The position numbers were made by a program, and so were the translations under genes. Shown piece after piece: positions 22,376-31,394 of a stretch of DNA of 64,000 nucleotides. The stretch is from Torymus aiolomorphi (Eukaryota; Arthropoda; Insecta; Hymenoptera; Torymidae), in the NCBI GenBank assembly GCA_036365515.1, contig CM070873.1, positions 266,582,575-266,646,574 of the forward strand. Direction: 5' to 3'. Position 1 is the stretch's first letter; each line of letters starts with the position of its first letter. Under the pieces are notes generated by a model, which searched no databases, had not been told where the DNA came from, and saw nothing but the letters and a program-made list of their open reading frames with translations.

Positions 22376-23431
22376 ATAAGACTACTTATAATTAACAAAT
22401 TTAAACACTATATGAATATTATAAAAATATTCTATATTCACTTACAACATAACATCACATGAGGGCCCCATGCCCCTGCAACATGACATACGTACGCATT
22501 TTATCGATGGAGTAAATGTTCAATGCGCCCTCTACCGGGCCTCTCGCATGGTGACTTTGCACCCTACCTTACCGACGGACGGTAAGTAGTGCTCGGTGGG
22601 TAAGTGGCGCGGGAGCCGCTCTGGCGCGGTAGCCGCGCTGGCGCGGAATATAAGACTACTTATAATTAACAAATAACACTATATGAATATTATAAAAATA
22701 TTCTATATTCACTTACAACATAACATCACATGAGGGCCCCATGCCCCCTGCAACATGACATACGTATGCATTTTATCGATGGAGTAAATGTTCAATGCGC
22801 CCTCTACCGGGCCTCTCGCATGGTGACTTTGCACCCTACCTTACCGACGGACGGTAAGTAGTGCTCGGTGGGTAAGTGGCGCGGGAGCCGCTCTGGCGCG
22901 GTAGCCGCGCTGGCGCGGAATATAAGACTACTTATAATTAACAAATAACACTATATGAATATTATAAAAATATTCTATATTCACTTACAACATAACATCA
23001 CATGAGGGCCCCATGCCCCTGCAACATGACATACGTATGCATTTTATCGATGGAGTAAATGTTCAATGCGCCCTCTACCGGGCCTCTCGCATGGTGACTT
23101 TGCACCCTACCTTACCGACGGACGGTAAGTAGTGCTCGGTGGGCGCTGGCGCGGAATATAAGACTACTTATAATTAACAAATAACACTATATGAATATTA
23201 TAAAAATATTCTATATTCACTTACAACATAACATCACATGAGGGCCCCATGCCCCCTGCAACATGACATACGTATGCATTTTATCGATGGAGTAAATGTT
23301 CAATGCGCCCTCTACCGGGCCTCTCGCATGGTGACTTTGCACCCTACCTTACCGACGGACGGTAAGTAGTGCTCGGTGGGTAAGTGGCGCGGGAGCCGCT
23401 CTGGCGCGGTAGCCGCGCTGCCCCTACTACT
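22376..23431. repeat. Four tandem terminal units at the right Polinton end
   Basis: Units start with GCGCGGAATATAAGACTAC at 22641, 22913 and 23149, with a first unit before them lacking the GC prefix. Lengths are about 265, 272, 236 and 283 bp. The third lacks about 36 bp of the GC-rich block. Each ends in GGGCCTCTCGCATGGTGACT and a GC-rich block made of GCGCGGTAGCCGCGCTGGCG-like repeats. Confidence 0.9.
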
Positions 23432-23437
23432 TCGGTT

Positions 23438-25215
23438 ATGGAGTTCCTGCTGATATAGAAAATGTAACAGCGCAATACATTCCTTTAAAAGAAACTTTGA
23501 AACTTCTTTTGGAATTACCAGGAATGTTTCAGATGATGATGGATTATATTGCAGAATTAAAAGCTGAAAAAATCATTATCAGTAATTTCATTCAAACTGA
23601 GTGTTGGCAAGAAATGTCAAAAGGTTTTGGAGATAAAGTGGTTTTTCCCTTATTCGTTTATTCAGATGAATTTGAAGCTGGGAACGCTCTTGGATCGCAT
23701 GGTGGTACAAATAAATTAACATCAGTCTATACAATGTTGCCATGCTTACCACCTCTGGTAGTATCGCAATTAGATAATATTTTATTAACTAGTCTATTCT
23801 ACTCTAGCGACCATAAAGAATTTGGGAATAAAAAAGTATTTCGAAGATTGATTCAAGATCTAAATGAGTTGAGCCGAGATGGAATTACTTTAAATATTAA
23901 AAATAAAAGTTACAAGGTTTTTTTCCAATTGGCTTTAGTTTTAGGCGACAACTTAGGCCTTAATGGAATGCTGGGCTTTGTTGATAATTTTAACTCCGGA
24001 AGGCCATGCCGTATATGTGAAGCGGATATAAACCAAATAAGAGAATTAACAAAAGAAAATAAAGATTTATTAAGGACTAAAACATCTTATGAAGCAGAGT
24101 GCAATCAAAGAAATTCAATTATTTATGGAATAAAGGAAAAGTGCGTATTCAATCAAGTACAAGGATTTCATGTTTGTCAGAATCTTACGCTTGATTTGAT
24201 GCATGATGTTTTTGAGGGGACAGCAAATCAAACGATGATGAATATCTGTAACGACTTGATTTACAAACAAAAACTTTTTCACTTAGAATCTTTGAATGAA
24301 CGACTCCAAGCATTTAATTTGGCACAGGCAGATATTTCAAATGCAATACCGAAAATTAAAAGAGAGCATATTGTTGTTAAACAGAAATTAAAGATGTCTT
24401 CCAGTGAAATTATTGGTTTCACGCGATATTTTGGACTAATTATTGGTGATCTTGTGAAAGAAGGTAATGAGACTTGGACGCTGTACATTTTACTTCGTAA
24501 AATAGTTGATATAGTCACGTCACCTAGAATAGTTGAAGGTCTCATATCACATTTAGATGTATTAATCCAAGAATTTCTGTCACTTACAAAAACTCTCTAT
24601 GGGGATTTGAAATATAAATTCCACAATATGACACACATAGTTCACGTATTGAAAAGAAATGGGCCACTAGTGCAATACTGGGCAATGCGACCAGAGTCTA
24701 AGCATAGGCAATTAAAATTATCAGCTGTTTCGACAAACAGTAAGGTAAATTTATTAAAAACTTTATGCATAAAAAGTCAATTGCGTTTAGCTTTTATAAA
24801 ACATCGGAATGAAACTCCCTCGGATGTTGCATTTGATTTTTCTGTGGCTATCGATCAATTAACTAAGAAAAAATATTTTTCTGATATTGATCCAAATGCA
24901 ACAGTTTTAACCGTAACTCATGTCGAAGCAAAAAGAATTAACTATAAAAATGGCATGATTTTTGTAACTGCGATGAATGATAATGATAATGTGAATTTTG
25001 GTAAAATTATTCAAATTTTTATTATGAATAAAGAAGTATTTTTATTAATGGAGCAATTTATAAGTTTCTGTTTCAATGAACATTTATATGCTTATAATGT
25101 GCAGAAATATAAAACTTTTAATATTATAAATATAAAAGAATTACCTGAAATTCATCCGTGTGTCATGACGAAAATTAAAGATGAGCTATTTATTGCAAGT
25201 AAATATAAATTATAA
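23438..25215 (+). pseudogene. CACTA-like transposase gene, main part (after the Polinton)
   Basis: This is about 592 codons in the frame of 8195-8525. It shows an FPLFVYSDEFEAGN block, a GSHGGTNKL block, LVLGDN at about 23938-23952, a CRIC zinc-knuckle-like pair (24007-24018) and LDLMHDVFEG at 24191-24220. The order of an LPLF/D block, a D-N block with a CxxC pair soon after, and a DxMH..EG block resembles the RNase-H-fold transposases of the CACTA/EnSpm group. I infer this; a profile search should decide. Similar proteins, often annotated as uncharacterised, are common in insect genomes. The frame has no stops to 25215. Alone it lacks a start, so the gene is disrupted. Confidence 0.6.
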
Positions 25216-26029
25216 ATATAATTATGTAGTTATTTGAATAAAATATTTCATTGTACATTGTTTAACATTTATTTCTTTACCGATCATTCAATGCTCGTCA
25301 AATAATCAAAGGCGTTTTAAATAAATAAAAAGTTATTAACAGTAAAATTCACGAAATTTTTTATATACTACTTCAGTCAAATACAACAGATTTTTAAAAG
25401 TAAATTATAAATTTAGTAACCATTTCCTTAATTTTCCTTGATATACTCTGATTCACTCCATTCCGATTAGATATTAGAAAGTTGAAATTATTTACATTTT
25501 TAAATGTATATTGACTTTAATTTACATATATTATATGCATTGCACGCAGAAATCACTAATAATATGATATTGAGATATAGCGGAGGCATTCGACAAAAAA
25601 TTTGGAGAGGGTATCTAAAAATAGAAAAATTTTCATTAGAAAGCTTTAGATGCCAAAAATTTGTATACAGACTCATAATTTTACAAAAGTTTAGAATGTA
25701 AAAAAGGCACATATTAGAAGTAGATTTATTTTAGACAATTCATTTCATGGAAAAAATTGAATATCGAATTAAATTTATAGAAGATATTACTATCGAAAAA
25801 AAAGATATAATTTCGTACGCTAAAATTGAAGAATTCCCCTATTATAGAAAGTTCACAGTTCCGAAAATGCTGAATTTAGTGGAAATTCAAAGGATCAATT
25901 TTTCGAATTCTACTCTATAGAATGAAATATAATAATATGAATTTTAGAAAACCAAAATATAGAATGATACTTTGGAATTTCTAGCTATTCGAATATAATG
26001 ATTCGAAAGATATGAATGTAGAAAGGCAA

Positions 26030-26195
26030 TACGTCAAAAGTTCAATGTTTCGAAAAACAAATGTCGAAGGTTCAAACTTTCGAAAAATTAATTGAAAAGG
26101 TTTGAACTTTCGAAAAAAAATAATTGAAGTTAAACATTTAGAAGGTTCAAACTTTCGAAAAACAAATTCAGAATGTTCAGACTTTCGAAAACATA
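26030..26195. repeat. TTCGAAAAA minisatellite (five ~30-40-bp copies)
   Basis: Copies contain GTTCAAACTTTCGAAAAA with variable spacers (26050, 26070, 26105, 26145, 26175). The strand sense is opposite in purine content to the array at 26240-26440. Confidence 0.65.
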
Positions 26196-26239
26196 TGTAC
26201 TATTCACCTAGGGTAAAGAAAAAGTAATTAACGCTAGAT

Positions 26240-26440
26240 TGTAAACTTTCGACATTTTGAGCTTTCGACATTTTGAACATTCGATATTTGTAACTTTCGA
26301 CATTTTTAACTTTCGATATTATGAACTTTCGACATTTATCTTTCGATATTTTGATCTTAGGATATTTGGACCTTTCGATATTTAGACTTTTCAATATTCT
26401 GAACATTCGATATTTGAACATTTGATATTTGATATTTACG
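26240..26440. repeat. CTTTCGACATTTTGAA minisatellite (~10-12 short copies)
   Basis: Units of about 16-20 bp with the core TTCGA(C/T)ATTTT. The core TTCGA is a near-palindrome shared with the array just upstream, so the two could pair over parts of their length. Confidence 0.65.
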
Positions 26441-26993
26441 AGATTTTCAGCATTCTAGATTTTCAATTTTCGATCTTTTGAACTATCTAAAGATGCTATT
26501 AAATTCTATATTTTGATCTTTTGATATTATGATTTTCTAATTTATGTACAGATATTTTCTGTAGATTTCGTTTTTGTAATTTAATTTCTAAAATTTGGGT
26601 TTTCGAAATTATAGTATTCTAAAATTATCTACAAATTTACTATTCCTTAAAATTATAATTCGTAAAATCGAATTCGAACTTATAAATTTTCAACTTTATG
26701 AATTTCGAATTTCTTTTTATTGAAATTACAAGTTTTCCATTAAAACAAGTTCTGATAAATTACCTTTCTTTAAAAAAGTTTTCTATTTTTCGATACCCCC
26801 TCAAAAAATTTGTAATGTCTGAGGCAGCTATAGCATAAAGGGTGCTACCTCAGCGCTTTGGTAATTTCTGCCCCACGCGTCGGTAGTATCAACATCAGCG
26901 GGGTAGCTTATACGGTCTAACCTCCATTGCCCCACGGTTTCGGCTCTGATTGCGGCAGATTCCGGCTGTTTACGCCTTCTTTTTTTCTCAGGG

Positions 26994-27347
26994 TATACCC
27001 ATAGTATCGAAGTGGATAAAAAGTTTAAAATGGTCTAAGAAGATTTGAAGCGCTTGGCGGAAGCTTTAGGCATCAAAGCAATACCTCAATCATTACATCA
27101 CATGGATGAAATAATTAAAAATAATAGTTGCCCAAGAGCTATTATGAGCTTAACTGAGATGAATAGAGAAATGAAGCAGGAATTGTGCATTTTGGAAATC
27201 GAGAGGACTGAAGCTTTAGCACAGAAAAATTTGTATCAAGACAGGAGAATATGGTTAAATCAGCAGAACATTATCATGACGCAAGTCGTATTAAAAGAAA
27301 AAATTTCCGTTTTGGAAGAAAAAATCATTAAAGAAACAAAAATTTAG
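26994..27347 (+). pseudogene. Array gene copy 2, 3' part
   Basis: This is the continuation of the copy begun at 2431, resuming after the TA target duplication. It carries a stop (TCTAAG instead of TCCAAG) and several substitutions not found in intact copies, such as GGCGGAAGC and CATTACATCAC. From 27045 the frame is open to the usual end. The extra divergence suggests this copy escaped homogenisation after it was interrupted. Confidence 0.8.
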
Positions 27348-28656
27348 TTTATTATTAAGTGGTATAATATGGCTATTGGCGAAGGTCCACTATAAAACCT
27401 AACGCGCCTTGGGCAGAACCTCCTGGGTGGCGTGGAATACTGCCGAATCTAATGAATACGCACAATTTCATTGAAATTCCTGTTATAATGCTCTTGTTAA
27501 CTAATCTAACGTAAATATTTATTATGGGGACAAAAAGCTAGTTTTGCGAGCATCGTGTAGCTACTGCAGCACCAAACCTCTTTCTATATACTTTGTCCCA
27601 CGCACTTTGAATTTCGGAATGGGTAGTTAAAGAATAAACACGAATGTTATTTATAAAAGAATTGTTGTAAGTTCATTCTGACATGAATATATTTTTCGTT
27701 ATAAAGAATATGGAATACTAAAATTTTTTAAATTTTTATGTATTTACTATTCATTATTTTTAGAGACAAAAAGTAATTTATAAAAAAAAAAAAAAATGAC
27801 GTTTCTTTCTCGCGGCTTAACTAGAGTAAAATTAGTATAATAGCTTTGAAATTTTGGTTAAGGTTCGACTTTGGATACCTTTCAGATGAGTACTTTGGGC
27901 AAAAGGATTGATCCATAAATTTCAGATATTTTTGATTTTAAAATATTTTTAGACTTTCGTTTTAATCGTAATGTCTCGAGAACGGCATAACGTATCAACT
28001 TGAAATTTATAGACAATTTTGTACGAGATATAGGCATTATGTGTGCAAAATTGTCACAAGATCGTTTGATTATTTTTGAATATATTTAACATTGAAAACT
28101 TTCCTATTTTAAAAACTAATTTTCATCGTTGCACGATGTATCGAGTAAAATATTTTTAATTGTTTTGACATTTTGTATATACGTAGAGTTTGTATATTTC
28201 TTTTCAATGAATTACTTTCGCAAAAGTTGTTGTTCATAACCTCAAGAGACATTTGATGTACAAATATTGTTCACATGTTTGGCAATATTTGTAGAAAATT
28301 TTATCAAGATCATATGGATTACATTGTCTATAAATACCAGAGATATACATGGTTAAAATTTTGTTTGCCCTTTTTTCAAATCGTAAATTCTCGAGAACGA
28401 CTTTATGTATAAACATGAAACTTATAGACAATTTTGTGCGTGGTATAGGCAATACATGTTTTCTTTTTATAATCAAAAAACCTTTTTGAATTATTGGTTA
28501 TTATTATTTTTTAGATGGTACAGCCAATATTACTTAATATTATAAAGTTTCCTTTAAAGATTTAGAATTGACCAACATTTAAATTTTTTAATTTTTAAAT
28601 TGTCTCTACTGACCCATTTCTTAAGGACCATATTTTGGATGCCATGAATGTACTCC

Positions 28657-28736
28657 CCTCCTCTTCCAGTTGTAAAGTAGAGGAGGTAATTAGTGGTATT
28701 GCCAGGCTAGGTCTGTCTTTCACTCAGGTATAAATA
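28657..28736 (+). promoter_or_regulatory. Hairpin and TATA box upstream of each array gene (representative unit)
   Basis: A perfect 8-bp inverted repeat (CCTCCTCT at 28657-28664, AGAGGAGG at 28679-28686, 14-nt loop) lies about 43 bp before a TATA box (TATAAATA at 28729-28736). The TATA box is 162 bp upstream of the ATG, so transcription would start near 28760 and give a leader of about 130 nt. The same arrangement recurs in nearly all units. The unit ending near 50970 has lost part of the left hairpin arm, and the one near 2220 has AGAGGGGG in the right arm. Confidence 0.6.
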
Positions 28737-28890
28737 AGGCGACCAAGGGTTTAAACGCCACATTCAATATAGCTTTTGGCGAGAAAGCATCTGAGTCTAG
28801 GAGTCTCTTCCAACGACGTACTTCATTGCTGCAAGTAATATTGAATAACCGTTAAATTTAAATTTACGAAGAGGATTTTTAAATTTAGAA

Positions 28891-29370
28891 ATGGATTTCA
28901 TTCCATCGATTACAGCACAGAAGCGAAAAAGACGGGCACTTGACGATAATGAGATAAGTAATGGACGCAATAATGAAAAAAAGGTAAAAACTTCGCATAT
29001 TCACAAATACTGCCCGTATACCCATAGTATCGAAGTGGATAAAAAAATTAAAATGGTCCAAGAAGATTTGAAGCGCTTGGGGGAAGCTTTAGGCATCAAA
29101 GCAATACCTCAATCATTACTTCACATGGATGAAATAATTAAAAATAATAGTTGCCCAAGAGCTATTATGAGCTTAACTGAGATGAATAGAGAAATGAAGC
29201 AGGAATTGTGCATTTTGGAAATCGAGAGGACTGAAGCTTTAGCACAGAAAAATTTGTATCAAGACAGGAGAATATGGTTAAATCAGCAGAACATTATCAT
29301 GACGCAAGTCGTATTAAAAGAAAAAATTTCCGTTTTGGAAGAAAAAATCATTAAAGAAACAAAAATTTAG
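28891..29370 (+). CDS. Array gene, intact copy: 159-aa basic/coiled-coil protein, unknown function
   Basis: I do not recognise this family. The start at 28891 is the first ATG after the TATA-driven leader and is shared by all copies. Residues 1-35 are basic and polar with a KRKRR cluster at about 12-16 that could serve as a nuclear localisation signal. A short middle segment (about 36-100) contains a Cys/His-bearing stretch (HIHKYCPYTH). From about 100 to the end the sequence is rich in Glu, Lys, Leu and Ile with heptad-like spacing (ELCILEIERTEAL, EKISVLEEKI), typical of a coiled coil. There is no signal peptide or membrane segment. A nuclear coiled-coil protein is an inference from composition only. 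The promoter, frame and poly(A) signal are repeated with every unit, so the gene itself appears to be what is amplified. Confidence 0.65.
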   Translation: MDFIPSITAQKRKRRALDDNEISNGRNNEKKVKTSHIHKYCPYTHSIEVDKKIKMVQEDLKRLGEALGIKAIPQSLLHMDEIIKNNSCPRAIMSLTEMNREMKQELCILEIERTEALAQKNLYQDRRIWLNQQNIIMTQVVLKEKISVLEEKIIKETKI

Positions 29371-29655
29371 TTTATTATTAAGTGGTATAATATGGCTATT
29401 GGCGAAGGTCCACTATAAAACCTAACGCGCCTTGGGCAGAACCTCCTGGGTGGCGTGGAATACTGCCGAATCTAATGAATACGCACAATTTCATTGAAAT
29501 TCCTGTTATAATGCTCTTGTTAACTAATCTAACGTAAATATTTATTATGGGGACAAAAAGCTAGTTTTGCGAGCATCGTGTAGCTACTGCAGCACCAAAC
29601 CTCTTTCTATATACTTTGTCCCACGCACTTTGAATTTCGGAATGGGTAGTTAAAG

Positions 29656-29661
29656 AATAAA
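29656..29661 (+). terminator. Poly(A) signal AATAAA of the array gene (representative unit)
   Basis: AATAAA lies about 290 bp after the stop at 29370, in the block GTTAAAGAATAAACACGAAT that is present in every unit. No other AATAAA lies between the stop and this point, so it is the best candidate for 3' end formation. Confidence 0.45.
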
Positions 29662-29986
29662 CACGAATGTTATTTATAAAAGAATTGTTGTAAGTTCATT
29701 CTGACATGAATATATTTTTCGTTATAAAGAATATGGAATACTAAAATTTTTTAAATTTTTATGTATTTACTATTCATTATTTTTAGAGACAAAAAGTAAT
29801 TTATAAAAAAAAAAAAAATGACGTTTCTTTCTCGCGGCTTAACTAGAGTAAAATTAGTATAATAGCTTTGAAATTTTGGTTAAGGTTCGACTTTGGATAC
29901 CTTTCAGATGAGTACTTTGGGCAAAAGGATTGATCCATAAATTTCAGATATTTTTGATTTTAAAATATTTTTAGACTTTCGTTTTA

Positions 29987-30480
29987 ATCGTAATGTCTCG
30001 AGAACGGCATAACGTATCAACTTGAAATTTATAGACAATTTTGTACGAGATATAGGCATTATGTGTGCAAAATTGTCACAAGATCGTTTGATTATTTTTG
30101 AATATATTTAACATTGAAAACTTTCCTATTTTAAAAACTAATTTTCATCGTTGCACGATGTATCGAGTAAAATATTTTTAATTGTTTTGACATTTTGTAT
30201 ATACGTAGAGTTTGTATATTTCTTTTCAATGAATTACTTTCGCAAAAGTTGTTGTTCATAACCTCAAGAGACATTTGATGTACAAATATTGTTCACATGT
30301 TTGGCAATATTTGTAGAAAATTTTATCAAGATCATATGGATTACATTGTCTATAAATACCAGAGATATACATGGTTAAAATTTTGTTTGCCCTTTTTTCA
30401 AATCGTAAATTCTCGAGAACGACTTTATGTATAAACATGAAACTTATAGACAATTTTGTGCGTGGTATAGGCAATACATG
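29987..30480 (+). repeat. Diverged internal direct repeat within each array unit (representative)
   Basis: Two ~80-bp blocks 415 bp apart align along their length: 29987-30065 and 30402-30480. Both begin ATCGTAA, then TCTCGAGAACG, then a segment ending ATAGACAATTTTGT, then a GGTATAGGCA-like stretch. Substitutions are scattered and there is almost no length change. The pair is found in every unit, so the duplication predates amplification. The first block of the last unit (60356-60435) is where the array ends soon afterwards. Confidence 0.7.
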
Positions 30481-30915
30481 TTTTCTTTTTATAATCAAAA
30501 AACCTTTTTGAATTATTGGTTATTATTATTTTTTAGATGGTACAGCCAATATTACTTAATATTATAAAGTTTCCTTTAAAGATTTAGAATTGACCAACAT
30601 TTAAATTTTTTAATTTTTAAATTGTCTCTACTGTCCCATTTCTTATTAAGGACCATATTTTGGATGCCATGAATGTACTCCCCTCCTCTTCCAGTTGTAA
30701 AGTAGAGGAGGTAATTAGTGGTATTGCCAGGCTAGGTCTGTCTTTCACTCAGGTATAAATAAGGCGACCAAGGGTTTAAACGCCACATTCAATATAGCTT
30801 TTGGCGAGAAAGCATCTGAGTCTAGGAGTCTCTTCCAACGACGTACTTCATTGCTGCAAGTAATATTGAATAACCGTTAAATTTAAATTTACGAAGAGGA
30901 TTTTTAAATTTAGAA

Positions 30916-31394
30916 ATGGATTTCATTCCATCGATTACAGCACAGAAGCGAAAAAGACGGGCACTTGACGATAATGAGATAAGTAATGGACGCAATAATG
31001 AAAAAAAGGTAAAAACTTCGCATATTCACAAATACTGCCCGTATACCCATAGTATCGAAGTGGATAAAAAAATTAAAATGGTCCAAGAAGATTTGAAGCG
31101 CTTGGGGAAGCTTTAGGCATCAAAGCAATACCTCAATCATTACTTCACATGGATGAAATAATTAAAAATAATAGTTGCCCAAGAGCTATTATGAGCTTAA
31201 CTGAGATGAATAGAGAAATGAAGCAGGAATTGTGCATTTTGGAAATCGAGAGGACTGAAGCTTTAGCACAGAAAAATTTGTATCAAGACAGGAGAATATG
31301 GTTAAATCAGCAGAACATTATCATGACGCAAGTCGTATTAAAAGAAAAAATTTCCGTTTTGGAAGAAAAAATCATTAAAGAAACAAAAATTTAG
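30916..31394 (+). pseudogene. Array gene copy 4, one 1-base shift
   Basis: The G run before AAGCTTTAGG is four instead of five, which ends the first frame after 66 codons. The rest (31149-31394) is open in the shifted frame. Everything else matches the intact copies. The lesion is in a homopolymer, so a consensus error is possible. Confidence 0.75.

Larger units (their letters stand above)
8526..23431. mobile_element. Polinton/Maverick element, 14.9 kb, with 3-kb terminal inverted repeats
   Basis: Both ends read AGTAGTAGGGGCAGCGCGG inward, so the element begins with 5'-AG as Polintons do. It is flanked by the hexamer TCGGTT on both sides (8520-8525, 23432-23437); a 6-bp duplication is the Polinton hallmark. 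Inside are a protein-primed-type DNA polymerase B, a retrovirus-like integrase with chromodomain, and accessory genes. It interrupts the transposase frame of the CACTA-like element. Capsid, penton, maturation protease and packaging ATPase genes were not seen. With the polymerase frameshifted and the integrase truncated, this copy cannot move by itself. Confidence 0.92.
19674..23431. repeat. Right terminal inverted repeat of the Polinton (3.76 kb)
   Basis: This is the complement of the left repeat with the same order. It is longer because the terminal GC-rich unit is present four times (left: once), a TA microsatellite has expanded, and a 45-bp piece of the small gene missing on the left is present. 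Its inner edge at 19674 abuts the truncated integrase directly. Confidence 0.9.
2558..26993 (+). mobile_element. CACTA-like (EnSpm/CMC-type) DNA transposon, interrupted by a Polinton
   Basis: The left terminus reads CACTGAGAAAAAAAG (2558-2572). The right terminus is its complement with one mismatch (CTTTTTTTCTCAGGG, 26979-26993). It is flanked by TA at 2556-2557 and 26994-26995. Intact units of the 2-kb array have a single TA here (CCCG-TA-TACCC), which gives the empty site. A 3-bp reading (GTA, with a right end of CTCAGG) is also possible. Without the Polinton the element is about 9.5 kb. It carries an eight-exon gene (2867-7798) and a transposase-like gene (8195-25215, split), both on the plus strand. 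CACTG termini with 2-3 bp duplications are typical of the EnSpm/CACTA group. The transposase assignment supports this but is less certain. Confidence 0.8.
25216..26993. other. 3' region of the CACTA-like element, no gene
   Basis: AT-rich DNA with no convincing frame. It contains two TTTCGA-rich minisatellites (listed separately) and ends in a GC-richer subterminal block (about 26815-26993) with CTGCCCCACG and GCGGGGTAGC stretches before the terminus. The gene's AATAAA is probably at 25237-25242 (GAATAAAATA). Confidence 0.6.

Noticed and set aside
22376..23431. GC-rich terminal blocks considered as rRNA or tRNA genes
   Set aside because: They coincide exactly with Polinton termini, are repeated in the TIR and do not fold as a tRNA cloverleaf.
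23497..25215. A free-standing gene starting at 23497 (TTG) or at a later ATG
   Set aside because: The frame continues upstream to 23438 and joins the frame ending at 8525 across the hexamer, so it is the second part of a split gene.
28234..28476. An 80-codon minus-strand open frame that recurs in almost every array unit, with a similar one at 60272-60511
   Set aside because: It recurs because the units are nearly identical, and the resemblance to 60272-60511 follows from the two diverged ~80-bp blocks at DNA level. No promoter or start context was seen on the minus strand.
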